A stretch of 64,000 bases of DNA from Streptomyces dioscori (GTDB lineage Bacteria > Actinomycetota > Actinomycetes > Streptomycetales > Streptomycetaceae). The translations under genes were made by a program, and so were the position numbers. This document shows positions 8,824 to 17,447 of this stretch, in pieces. Location of the stretch: positions 62,001 through 126,000 of the forward strand of contig NZ_KZ679055.1 in the NCBI RefSeq assembly GCF_003024195.1. The letters are read 5' to 3'. The notes under the pieces are model-generated. The model made no database searches. It was not told the origin of the DNA and saw nothing but the letters and a program-made list of their open reading frames with translations. Every line of letters starts with the position of its first letter. The first letter of the stretch is position 1.

Positions 8824-9585
8824 TCAGCCCCTTCCGGTCAGGGTGACGCCGGTGCCGGTGCCGGTGCCGGTACCTGTGCCTGCGCCGGTGCTTGCACCCG
8901 TGGCGGCGCTCGTGAAGCCGAGTCCGCCGAGGCTGCCGAGTCCGCCCAGGTTGCCGCGGCGGGCTGCCGCGGCGAGGCGTTCCTTCTGGGCGAGGTGGGC
9001 CATGTAGAGGTCGGCGCCCTTGTGTCCGGCGGGCAGGTCGCTGACGGTGAGGACCTTCAGTCCGATGCTGAGCGAGGCGCGGATCGGGTTGAGGTTCACG
9101 TCGAACGCCGACTCGTTGATGGACAGTTCGGTGATCCGCACGGGCATGATGCGTTTGCTGCCCCAGGTGAAAAGGGTCAACGGCATTTCGATCGGGCTGA
9201 TTTCGATGGCCCCCTTCTGCGAGAGGCGGGTCGCGTCGCGTATCTGCTGGGTCGTGGGCTGCACGAGCATTTCGAGCGTGGCGAGCTGGGGGTGGATGCC
9301 GTCGGGGGCGGCGACCTCGAACTGATCGGTCGCGTCGATCTCTGCGGTGAACTTCCAGGTCTCCTGGGCGGGCCCTTTGAGCCGCAGCGCCTCGTTCCGG
9401 TCCCCGGACCCGCTCCCCCCGCCGCCCGAGTCCCCACTGCCTCCGGCCGACTGGGGACTGAGGCTGCGCTCCAGGGTGTCGGGGTTGAACTGGAGCACGA
9501 TGACGCGCTGGGGGGTGCCGCGGTCGGGGTCGAGGACGACTATTCCGGACCGGATGGGTTTGGGGATGTCGGCGTAGCGGGTCAC
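8824..9585 (-). CDS. CIS tube adaptor protein (CIS_tube family, Cis7-like)
   Basis: 253 residues, GTG start at 9585 with CAGGAG upstream, overlapping the stop of the preceding gene. Family features are LQFNPDTLERSLSPQSAGG, ETWKFTAEIDATDQFE, HPQLATLEMLVQP and RIMPVRITELSINESAFD. These belong to the proteins that bridge the inner tube and the hub. The C-terminus ends in a glycine/threonine repeat (GTGTGTGTGTG) of unknown function, which also appears as a GCCGGTGCCGGT repeat in the DNA near 8850-8880. Confidence 0.9.
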   Translation of the reverse strand: MTRYADIPKPIRSGIVVLDPDRGTPQRVIVLQFNPDTLERSLSPQSAGGSGDSGGGGSGSGDRNEALRLKGPAQETWKFTAEIDATDQFEVAAPDGIHPQLATLEMLVQPTTQQIRDATRLSQKGAIEISPIEMPLTLFTWGSKRIMPVRITELSINESAFDVNLNPIRASLSIGLKVLTVSDLPAGHKGADLYMAHLAQKERLAAAARRGNLGGLGSLGGLGFTSAATGASTGAGTGTGTGTGTGVTLTGRG

Positions 9586-10280
9586 AGGCGCTCCTGGAGT
9601 CGGGCCCGCAGGTCCGTGTAGTCGTGGTCGGGGAAGAGCGCGGGGAACGTCTCCAGCATTTCCTGGAGCCCCTTCACGAGAGGTACGAAGCCCATACCGC
9701 AGAGTTCCGGCCGGCAGTACAGGTACTGCCAGCCGATCACTCCCTTGGTGATGAGCAGCGTGTCCAGATATCCCGGGTAGTCCAGTTCCATCCGCATGAC
9801 GCCGTCGCGCAGGTCGTAGAAGTAGATCTCCGGGTCCGTCGCGCCGGGTACCGCACGCAGGGCGGCCATACGGCCCGTTCCTGTGCGGGGTGTGTCGTCG
9901 AAGACCCGCAACTCGCCGTAGAGCGCACGCTGTGAGGCGTCGTCGCCGTCCCAGACGTCATCCATGTGGTTCTGTGTCACCGCGCGCATCACATGACACA
10001 ACCTGAATTCGCCTACGATCTCGGAGTTCTCGTCCCGAGGGCGCCAGGAAGCCCAGATCTCCTTGTACCGAAAGTAGCGTTTCTGAAATTCTTCACCCAA
10101 CGGCAGACCGTGGTTCTCGGCAAGCGTATCGAATATCGGACCCGGGTCCTGCATCAGCTTGGAGAGGCGACCGAACTCCGCTTTTCCCACATGGAGCCCT
10201 TCGGCTCCTTTCAGCTCCTGGAACACCGCGGCACAACGCTGCTCGTAGGGGAAGATGAATTCTGCATCCTGCTGAGTCAT
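9582..10280 (-). CDS. Candidate immunity protein for the upstream CIS nuclease effector
   Basis: 232 residues, with no catalytic motif or signal peptide. The start is the ATG at 10280, one base after the stop of the 2282-residue effector, with GGGAG lying inside the effector's last codons, so translation is coupled. The C-terminal half (DPEIYFYDLRDGVMRMELDY, then LDTLLITKGVIGWQYLYC) reminds me of SUKH/SMI1-KNR4-like immunity proteins, but this is a weak resemblance. Base composition is noticeably more A/T-rich than the surrounding operon, like the effector's C-terminal domain. Its position straight after a toxin-like tail and its shared composition suggest a cognate antitoxin/immunity protein. 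It could instead be an effector-loading chaperone. Confidence 0.55.
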   Translation of the reverse strand: MTQQDAEFIFPYEQRCAAVFQELKGAEGLHVGKAEFGRLSKLMQDPGPIFDTLAENHGLPLGEEFQKRYFRYKEIWASWRPRDENSEIVGEFRLCHVMRAVTQNHMDDVWDGDDASQRALYGELRVFDDTPRTGTGRMAALRAVPGATDPEIYFYDLRDGVMRMELDYPGYLDTLLITKGVIGWQYLYCRPELCGMGFVPLVKGLQEMLETFPALFPDHDYTDLRARLQERL

Positions 10281-10281
10281 T

Positions 10282-13200
10282 CTAGAACTCCCAGGTCCAA
10301 TTGATTTCTTCATGTTTGCTTCTGAGGCCGGCCAGCAGGGTATCGAGACCTGTGAGTCGCAGTGTTGGATGACTCAGCTTGTAGTTGCGCATCATCAATT
10401 CGACATCACCTACGTCGGAGAGGCTCTCCTCGCTCTTGTGCAGCTCGTTGCGCGCATCGACGAAGTGCCGTGCGAGCGCCTCATGAGAACCTCCGATGAG
10501 GCGCTTGTTGATGGACGGGCTGCCGGCACCGTTGATGGACAGTCCGATCCTGCCGTTCGGGTCCAGAGGGAGTGGAGAACGGTCGACCGTCATCCTCGGC
10601 GCCTCGTCCTCCTCCCAGTCCTTCGGGTCCTTCCCGGTTCCGCCGACCTTCTTGTAACCGCCGTACTCCGCGTAGATGTAGCTCGCGACATGGGAAGGGC
10701 CCCCGTGGAACGTGGCCCTCGTCCGGTACCAGATGATCGGCTCGGGCTCCGGAACGGCGTGATACGCCGGACCCTCCAGCTGGCGGTAGAAATCCTTGTT
10801 CGTCTCTCTGCGCGCCGGGACCAGGTTGTTCCCCTTCGCCTTGCCCCCGAGGCTTTCCGGAAGCAGGTGCATACGCACCCAGGCTCCCTTGGCACTGAAC
10901 CCTCGATCCGAGATGTCATCCCACCCGGGAGGCTGGCCGTCCGCAGCTTTCCGGGCGTCCTGCCCGCCGCCGCCGAACAGCGTTTTGCTGGGATTGCCGA
11001 TGAACTTGGACTTGTGCTCCTCGCTGCCGCGCGTGTCCTCATCGCCGACCGGGGAGACGTCGGCGAAGTCCTGCAGCTCCTCATGGGGAATGTCGAAGTA
11101 GACGCGATGGCGTGCCTCGTCGGCAAACCGCATCATCGCCCTCTTGAGGTCCCTTTCCTTGTCTCTTTTCTCCTTCGCCCGCTTTTCCTTGTCTGTTTCC
11201 TTCAGCGGACGGGCCTGCTCCGCCAGGACCTTCGTGAACTTGACGTGCGCCTGCTTGAGGAAGCCTTCCTGTTCCGACTTGTGCGGCTTGGCTTCCGGTC
11301 TGCCGAGGTCCTGCTTCCAACTGTCGAGGTACGCCGGGATCTCGGCCGGTGTGCTGTGGACGTACAGCGGTGCCCTGGCGCCCCGGCCATGGAAGGCGAG
11401 GGTGTGCTGCTCCCCGTCGTCGGCGTCGGCGTACCGCACCGTGGGCATGGTGATGTCGGAGGTGTCGCGCCTGCTTCGCTCCGACCGCTCCCTGTGACTC
11501 CTGCGGGATCGGGCGTCCCTCGTGCGGTCCCGGTTGCGGCGCCAGCGGTCCCGCAGTCGGCGCAGCCGGTCGTTCAGGCGGCTGCCGAGCTTGCGGCGGG
11601 CCTTGCCGTGGAGCCTGCGGGCGGCCCGACGCGCCCTGCCGGCCGCCGACTTGACGGTCTGGCGCGCACGACGGGCCCGACGGGGACGGTCCCCGGGACG
11701 ACGCTTCCCGTCCCTGTCCGGGTCGGGACGCCGGTCGTCCTTTCGGTCGGGCTCCGTGCGGCGGTCGTCGGGGCGCCGCTCGCCGGGACGCGTGCTTGCG
11801 GGGTCGCGGCCGTCCGCACTGTCCGTGCCGGGGCGGCGGCGGTCGGGGCGGAGTGTGTCCCGGGCGGGGCCACGGCGTCCGGGGCCCGCGGTACGAGCGT
11901 CCCGCTCCTCGTCGCGTGTCCTCTTCTCCGCGTCCTTGGCTTTGCGCCTCGCCGCGTTGACGTCGCGTCCCTCCTCGCGGCGTTCGTCGTCGTCGCGACG
12001 CTTCTTCGGCCTGGTGGTGTGCGAGGGGCGCGGCTTCTTCTCCGGGGAGGACCGCTTCCCGGGGCGGGGGCCGGGCCGGGGCCGTGACGTCCTGTCCGGG
12101 GACGGCTTGCGCGGCGTCGGCCGGTCGGCGTCCTTGTCCGTTCCGGACGGCGCCTCGTCCTTCGGCTTCTCGTCCTTCGGCCTGCTGGGCGCGGCCGGCT
12201 GGTCGGGGGCGTCCGGCCCGCCCGGCTTGTCCTTCTTCCTCCGGAGGTTCTTCAGCATGTCGCCGAGCTTGTCGGCCACCTTGCCCATGAACCGGCCGAC
12301 GCCCTCGATGAGGAAGGTGTAGACGAGCTCAAGCAGCGCGACGACACCGGCGGCGACCGCTTTCGCGAACGGCAGCGCGCCGTTTCCGCTCTTGACCGAC
12401 TTCAGGAAGTCCATGAAGAGTCCGAACGCGGCGAGGATCTCGCTGAGCGCGCCCCAGGCGGTCTGCAGGGCGTCGATGACGGCCATGACCCAGCCGGCGC
12501 CGGGGATGAGTTTGGCGACGACCTTTTCGAGGACCAGCACACCGATGATGACGGGCAGTTGCGGCAGGGCCTCGTCCCAGGCCATCCGGCCCATCTGCTC
12601 CGCGGTGACCCCGCCGTCGAGCAGTTCCTGGAAGTCCTCCATCGGGATCCCGATGATTTCCTGGACCTTCTGGTTGAACCAGGCCTTGACCGCCGTCTTG
12701 ATCTCGTCGAAGAGGTGGTCCCTGGCGCCCGTCTCGGCGGCGGCCCCGGCCTTGCTGATCCAGTCGCCGGGGTCGGACACGATGTCGTTGAAGATGGCCG
12801 CCCATTCACCGAGCCCCTGGACGACGGCCGCACCGAACTCCAGGGCGCCGACCGTGACGGTCTCGGCGATGTCGACGGCCGCGAGCAGACCGCCCTCCAG
12901 GAGGTCGAGCCCCGCCAGCAGCGCCCCGCACAGGCCGTCGAGCAGTTTGCCGGCGACCTCCTTGAGTGCGTCGGCGAACTCGTTGACCTTCTGCACGGCC
13001 CAGTCACGCGCACCGTCGATGGTGTTGCGCCACTTGTCACGCATCGCCGGGTAGTCGGCGAGGAGCTCGTCGCCGAGGGCGATCAGGGCGTCCGCGAAGG
13101 TGTTGATCTGTTCGACGACCCAGTTGCGGGCGTCGTCGATGAGCTTGAAGACCTGCTGCTTGAACGTGTCGATGAGATCGGTGACGACCTGACGGGCTTT

Positions 13201-16200
13201 CTCGAAGACGCTCTTGATGGCGTTCTTGAGGGTCTCGAAGAAGTCCTTCAGCTTCTCGATGGCCTCTTCGAGCCAGTTGTCGGCGTCGTCCTTGCCCTCG
13301 TTCTGCTTCCTCTCCGCCTCCTGCTCGGCGGTGGTCTGCTCCGTCTCGATCTTCTTGTTGTCGTCCTCGGTGCGCTTGTCGACGTCCTTGTCGGTGTCCT
13401 CCTCCTTCTTCTTGATGTCCTTGCGGACCGTGTCGTACTTCTTGCCCTTCTTGTCGTCGATCTCCGAGACCTTGTCGTCCTGCTCCTTGCGCCACCGGTC
13501 GCGGGAGTCGGCGATGTCGGAGCGACCCTTGTCACGGGCGTCGGCCTGCTTCTTGCCGCTGGCGTCCACCTCGCGTCCGAGGTCGTCGTCGTGCTGCTTG
13601 CGGTCGTCCGTCGCCTTCTTGTCCTTGTTCCGGCGTTCCTGGCCCATCTTCTGCCGGCCCTCGGAGAAGCCGGCCCGGATCTGCGGTCCCCGGTCGTGCT
13701 CGGCCACCGCGGACGCGGACTCGATGGGCACGCCCCCGGACACCGACCGTGGCCCGCTCGACTTCGCCCCGCCCTTCCCACCGGCCGCCTTGGCGGTCAG
13801 GGTCTCCTTGGGGACGTCCGGGTAGAGCTGGTCCTCGCCCATCGGCAGGGCGGCGTCCGCCCGGCCCGACCGGTGCAGCTCGGTCTTCCGCTCGTCGAGC
13901 TTGCCGCTCTGCTCGTCGGTGCGCCCCGGGTCGGAATCGTCCTCAAGCGGCAGTCGGGGGGCGTCGCCCACCCGGGCGTTCCGCATGCCCTCGTCATGGG
14001 TCGGGAGTCCCAGGATGGAGTCGATCAGGTCGTCGAGCGGGAGGATCTCCTTCAGCAGTTTGCCGAACAGCTGGGCGCCGATGGTGAGCGCGATGTCCCA
14101 CCAGCTCGGCTCCGGCACGTCCGCGCCCGGCACCTCGCCCTGCGGCTTCTGCTCGCCGGTGATCTCGGCCGTCCTGCCCGCGGCGGCCTCCGTGCGGGCG
14201 ACCTTGGCACCGGTGTAGGTGCCGGGGGCCGCGGGTGTCGGGCCGCCCGGGACCGTGCGCGGCGAGCCGGACGGCCGTCGCATGGTCGGCGGCGCCTTCC
14301 GCAGAGCCGAGCGTTCCTTGTCGACGGAGCGGCCCACGGCGCCGTCGACGCCCTTCAGGGTCTCCAGCGCCTGGTGCGGTTCGAGGGACCCGGCCGTCGC
14401 CAGGCCCGACTCGGGTGTGGCGTTGGAGACATCCGGAGCCGGCGCCTCCTTCTTGGGCTTCGATCCGCCGGCCGTGGCGGTACGACCGCCGCCGCCCCGG
14501 CCACCGGCCCGTACGGGCGCGGGCGCGGAAGCCGAACGGCCACCGCCCCCGCCGCTTCTGCGAGCGCTCTTCGCGGCCTGACGTGCCGCCTGCTTCCTGC
14601 TGCCCGTCGGCCGGGCACGCGAGCCCGCCGATCCGCCTGCCGAGCGTGCGGGTCCCGGTGCCTCGGTGACCTTGGGGGTGTTGTTCCCCGCCTGCGGTCC
14701 GGCGGACATGGGCGAGGGGCCGTTGCCCGGGGCGAGTTGCGGAGCGTCGACGGGCCCCGGGGTGGAGACCTTGTCGGGGCCTGTCACGGGGCCGGGAGAC
14801 GTGGCGTCGCCCTTGCCCTCCGTCACGTCCTGCCCGCCGGGGCCGGGCGTGGCCGGTGCGGGTTCCGTACCGCCCTCGCCCTCACTCGTGCCACCGCCGT
14901 CCCGGTCCGCGACGCTCCCGGCCTGGTCGGTACCGCCGCCGGCCTGCCGGTCGGGCTCCTTTCCGGTGTCCGGGCCGGCCTCCGTGCCGTTCCGGTCCGC
15001 GGCGCCCGCCGCGCCTTGTCGGCCTGCCGCCGCACCGCCGGACCCGCCGTCCGACGCGCCCTGGGTTCCCGAGGGCGAGCCGGCGGACCGGGTACGGGCC
15101 TCTTCGTCCGCCTTGGCCAACCGGTCGGGCCCGGCCGCCTCACCGGAGGAAGGCACGACATCCCGTCCGGCACCGTCGGCGGCGCGTGCCTCCTCGTCGC
15201 GCCGGGCGGCCTCGGCGTCCTCCTGGCGTTCTGCCGCCCGCTCGTTGTCCGCGTCCTTACCCGTGACCGATATGGACGTCGCCGCCGCTCCGCCACCCGT
15301 CGACGCGGCGGACGTGCTGCCCGCGTCCGCCGTGGAGTCGTCGTCCGTGGTCAGGCCGTCCATCAGTTCCTGGACGGCCCGGTCCTCGGTGTCGTCCTCC
15401 TCGGTGTGCACCGCGGTGTCCCCGCCGCCTTCGGCCCCCGTCACGTCCTGGACCGCGTCCGCGGCCGGCGGTCCGTCGGAGAGCGAAAGGGCCGGCGCGC
15501 GGGGCGCTCCCCGCTTGCGTCGCTCGAACAGCCGCGGGTCGGTCACCGTGTCCCCGCCCGACGCGGTGTCGGCGGCGGGCGTGCCACGGCCCGCGTCGTC
15601 GTCGGCGTCCGGTTCGACATCGCCCTCGGCGGACTCCGCCTCCAGTCCCAACGGCTCGTCGTCGGCGTCCTGCTGATTGTCGGGATCGCCCATGGTGCGG
15701 GCCGCACGGATGTCGTCGCCGGTGCGCGACCTCTCACCGGGCTCAGCCCCGCTCCGGTCCACCGCCGCAGGAGCGGTCACCTGCCGGCCGGCGGCCTCGG
15801 CGACCGGGTCCTGCGACTGCCCCGGATCCTGTTCGCCCGCCTGCCGCTCAGGTTCCTGCGCGGCCTCGTCCTGCGCGCCCTGCTCCTCGTCCCGGGAGTC
15901 GCGTCGGTCCTGCTCCTTCTGCTCCTCCTGGGTGTTCCGCGCGTCCTTGTGTTCGTCCGAGGCGTCTCTCCGCGCGTCCTGTCCGGAGGACTGCCGGTCG
16001 TCCTGCCGCTCCTGGGACCGTTCCTGCTGCCGCCCGGCCGACTCCTCACCGTCCCTGGACCCGGTCCGCCCGCCGGACGCGCCGTCCTGCTGATCCTCGG
16101 AGTCGGGGGCACGCCCGTCCTGTCCGTCGCCCGGCGCGGACGGCCCGTCGTCCTCCTGCCGGTCCTCCCCCTCCCTGGGTGCCGCCGCGCTCTCTTCCTC

Positions 16201-17130
16201 CGCCCGCCGCTCCTCGGTGGAGGCCCGCTCACGTTCTTCCGCGATCTCCTCCGCCGCACCGGGCACAGCCGTCGGAGCCGTGGCGGCCCTCGGTGGCAGC
16301 GGCCAGGTCCGTTCCGCCTCCTCCACGGCCTCCAGCAGCCGGTCCAGGACCGGTGTGGGCAGTCTCTGTTCCAGGCGGTCGAGCACGGTCTCCTGCACCG
16401 TCGGTGCCATACGCGCCAATTGCAGCCGCACCCGGCCCGACCTGTCCTCCGGGTCGCCGCGCAGGGACCTCAGGACACCGTTCGCCAGGCGGTCGATCAG
16501 GGTCGCGGGGTCCAGCGCCTCCGTGCGACGCCGGTCGGCGTCCACCGTGGCGTACCGCAGCCACCCCGGCGTCGCCTGCCCCGGTGCCACCGCCGAGGCG
16601 GCCCCCTCCACGGCCTCCGCGGACTGCGCCGACTGTGCGGACTGTTCGGACTCTTCGGCGGTCGGGCGTACGAGGTTCTGGGCGGCCGATTCCGCCTCCC
16701 GCTCGATCGCCTGCTGCGGGAGGCTCACCGCGCCGAGGTCGCGGCCGGCCCGCAGGGCGCCGAGGCCGTGCGGGTTCTGCACGGTGTGCAGCAGCTCGTG
16801 GGCGAGCAGCCGCCTGCCGTCGGCCGTTCCGGGACGGTAGGCGCCCTCGCGGAAGAAGACGTCCTGGCCGACGGCGACGGCGTCCGCGCCGAGCAGTTCG
16901 GTCAGCTGTCCGGCGTCCCGCCCGGTGTGCAGCCGTACGCGGCCGAGGTCGTGCCCGAGCTGTTCCTCAAGCTCCCGCCGTACGCCGGCGTCGAGCGGCT
17001 GCCCGGCACCGCTGACGATGTCCTTCGGCTCGGGTGCGCGGGCCTTGGCCGCACGCTCCTTGCGCCTGCGGCGCCGCTGTTCGGCGGCCTGCTCCGAACC
17101 GGCGTCCTGGGTGGGTGAGCTGCCGCTCAT
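10282..17130 (-). CDS. Giant DUF4157 protein in the CIS tape-measure slot, with C-terminal nuclease-like domain
   Basis: 2282 residues from the ATG at 17130, which overlaps the stop of the preceding gene; the frame is open further upstream but the DUF4157 homology starts here. Residues 41-120 are a DUF4157 domain with the metallopeptidase-like motif HELLH (111-115), common in eCIS effectors. Residues about 150-1150 are low-complexity and highly charged. Residues about 1160-1340 are a Lys/Asp/Glu helical region, about 1340-1640 are amphipathic and hydrophobic helices (for example LPVIIGVLVLEKVVAKLIPG), and about 1650-1880 are Arg/Pro/Asp-rich. The last 200-400 residues are compact and contain WVRMHLLPESLGGKAKGNNL followed by VPARRETNKDFY. 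This resembles HNH/EndoNS beta-beta-alpha nucleases (His2088 and the Asn pair 2101/2102 as candidate catalytic residues). Family: eCIS effector. Inferred: a tape measure fused to a toxin. Confidence 0.75.
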   Translation of the reverse strand: MSGSSPTQDAGSEQAAEQRRRRRKERAAKARAPEPKDIVSGAGQPLDAGVRRELEEQLGHDLGRVRLHTGRDAGQLTELLGADAVAVGQDVFFREGAYRPGTADGRRLLAHELLHTVQNPHGLGALRAGRDLGAVSLPQQAIEREAESAAQNLVRPTAEESEQSAQSAQSAEAVEGAASAVAPGQATPGWLRYATVDADRRRTEALDPATLIDRLANGVLRSLRGDPEDRSGRVRLQLARMAPTVQETVLDRLEQRLPTPVLDRLLEAVEEAERTWPLPPRAATAPTAVPGAAEEIAEERERASTEERRAEEESAAAPREGEDRQEDDGPSAPGDGQDGRAPDSEDQQDGASGGRTGSRDGEESAGRQQERSQERQDDRQSSGQDARRDASDEHKDARNTQEEQKEQDRRDSRDEEQGAQDEAAQEPERQAGEQDPGQSQDPVAEAAGRQVTAPAAVDRSGAEPGERSRTGDDIRAARTMGDPDNQQDADDEPLGLEAESAEGDVEPDADDDAGRGTPAADTASGGDTVTDPRLFERRKRGAPRAPALSLSDGPPAADAVQDVTGAEGGGDTAVHTEEDDTEDRAVQELMDGLTTDDDSTADAGSTSAASTGGGAAATSISVTGKDADNERAAERQEDAEAARRDEEARAADGAGRDVVPSSGEAAGPDRLAKADEEARTRSAGSPSGTQGASDGGSGGAAAGRQGAAGAADRNGTEAGPDTGKEPDRQAGGGTDQAGSVADRDGGGTSEGEGGTEPAPATPGPGGQDVTEGKGDATSPGPVTGPDKVSTPGPVDAPQLAPGNGPSPMSAGPQAGNNTPKVTEAPGPARSAGGSAGSRARPTGSRKQAARQAAKSARRSGGGGGRSASAPAPVRAGGRGGGGRTATAGGSKPKKEAPAPDVSNATPESGLATAGSLEPHQALETLKGVDGAVGRSVDKERSALRKAPPTMRRPSGSPRTVPGGPTPAAPGTYTGAKVARTEAAAGRTAEITGEQKPQGEVPGADVPEPSWWDIALTIGAQLFGKLLKEILPLDDLIDSILGLPTHDEGMRNARVGDAPRLPLEDDSDPGRTDEQSGKLDERKTELHRSGRADAALPMGEDQLYPDVPKETLTAKAAGGKGGAKSSGPRSVSGGVPIESASAVAEHDRGPQIRAGFSEGRQKMGQERRNKDKKATDDRKQHDDDLGREVDASGKKQADARDKGRSDIADSRDRWRKEQDDKVSEIDDKKGKKYDTVRKDIKKKEEDTDKDVDKRTEDDNKKIETEQTTAEQEAERKQNEGKDDADNWLEEAIEKLKDFFETLKNAIKSVFEKARQVVTDLIDTFKQQVFKLIDDARNWVVEQINTFADALIALGDELLADYPAMRDKWRNTIDGARDWAVQKVNEFADALKEVAGKLLDGLCGALLAGLDLLEGGLLAAVDIAETVTVGALEFGAAVVQGLGEWAAIFNDIVSDPGDWISKAGAAAETGARDHLFDEIKTAVKAWFNQKVQEIIGIPMEDFQELLDGGVTAEQMGRMAWDEALPQLPVIIGVLVLEKVVAKLIPGAGWVMAVIDALQTAWGALSEILAAFGLFMDFLKSVKSGNGALPFAKAVAAGVVALLELVYTFLIEGVGRFMGKVADKLGDMLKNLRRKKDKPGGPDAPDQPAAPSRPKDEKPKDEAPSGTDKDADRPTPRKPSPDRTSRPRPGPRPGKRSSPEKKPRPSHTTRPKKRRDDDERREEGRDVNAARRKAKDAEKRTRDEERDARTAGPGRRGPARDTLRPDRRRPGTDSADGRDPASTRPGERRPDDRRTEPDRKDDRRPDPDRDGKRRPGDRPRRARRARQTVKSAAGRARRAARRLHGKARRKLGSRLNDRLRRLRDRWRRNRDRTRDARSRRSHRERSERSRRDTSDITMPTVRYADADDGEQHTLAFHGRGARAPLYVHSTPAEIPAYLDSWKQDLGRPEAKPHKSEQEGFLKQAHVKFTKVLAEQARPLKETDKEKRAKEKRDKERDLKRAMMRFADEARHRVYFDIPHEELQDFADVSPVGDEDTRGSEEHKSKFIGNPSKTLFGGGGQDARKAADGQPPGWDDISDRGFSAKGAWVRMHLLPESLGGKAKGNNLVPARRETNKDFYRQLEGPAYHAVPEPEPIIWYRTRATFHGGPSHVASYIYAEYGGYKKVGGTGKDPKDWEEDEAPRMTVDRSPLPLDPNGRIGLSINGAGSPSINKRLIGGSHEALARHFVDARNELHKSEESLSDVGDVELMMRNYKLSHPTLRLTGLDTLLAGLRSKHEEINWTWEF

Positions 17131-17447
17131 GGGGCCTGCACCTCCCCCTGGCCGGAGAGTCCCGCGTGCACGGCCCGTGCCAGCTCCTGGCCGAGCCGTC
17201 GCGCGGACAGCCCGGCGGGCAGCGGCGGCAGTCCGGACAGCGCGTCCAGGGTCACCGCGCCCCGCCCGGTGGCCAGCGGCACGCCGTGTTCCCGTACCAG
17301 CCGGGTCAGTTCGTGTGAGAACGCGGTGGACACCCGGTCGGGGTCCACCGTGAAGCCGTCGAGGACGAGTTCGCCGATGTTCACCCGGATCGCGTCCGGC
17401 CGCCCGCCCGCGCCCTCGTTTACGCCGTTCACGCCGTTCAGACCCAT
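17127..17447 (-). CDS. Small CIS-associated protein of unknown function
   Basis: 106 residues from the ATG at 17447, overlapping the end of the ATPase gene by 10 nt, with its own stop overlapping the start of the giant DUF4157 gene. It begins with a repeated MGLNGVNGVNEG and then has a predicted alpha/beta core (IRVNIGELVLDGFTVDPDRV, then FSHELTRLVREHG) and a C-terminal helix (LGQELARAVHAGLSG). Short proteins with this pattern recur between the AAA+ ATPase and DUF4157 genes in eCIS loci as I remember them. No enzymatic motif is visible. An adaptor or chaperone role is only a guess. Confidence 0.75.
   Translation of the reverse strand: MGLNGVNGVNEGAGGRPDAIRVNIGELVLDGFTVDPDRVSTAFSHELTRLVREHGVPLATGRGAVTLDALSGLPPLPAGLSARRLGQELARAVHAGLSGQGEVQAP

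Noticed and set aside
10282..10900. Insertion element as the cause of the low-GC module
   Set aside because: No terminal inverted repeats or transposase were found around the effector tail and immunity gene.
12559..17118. 1519-codon plus-strand frame opposite the giant DUF4157 gene
   Set aside because: It mirrors the minus-strand gene, has no ribosome site or domain, and is Arg/Leu/Val-rich.
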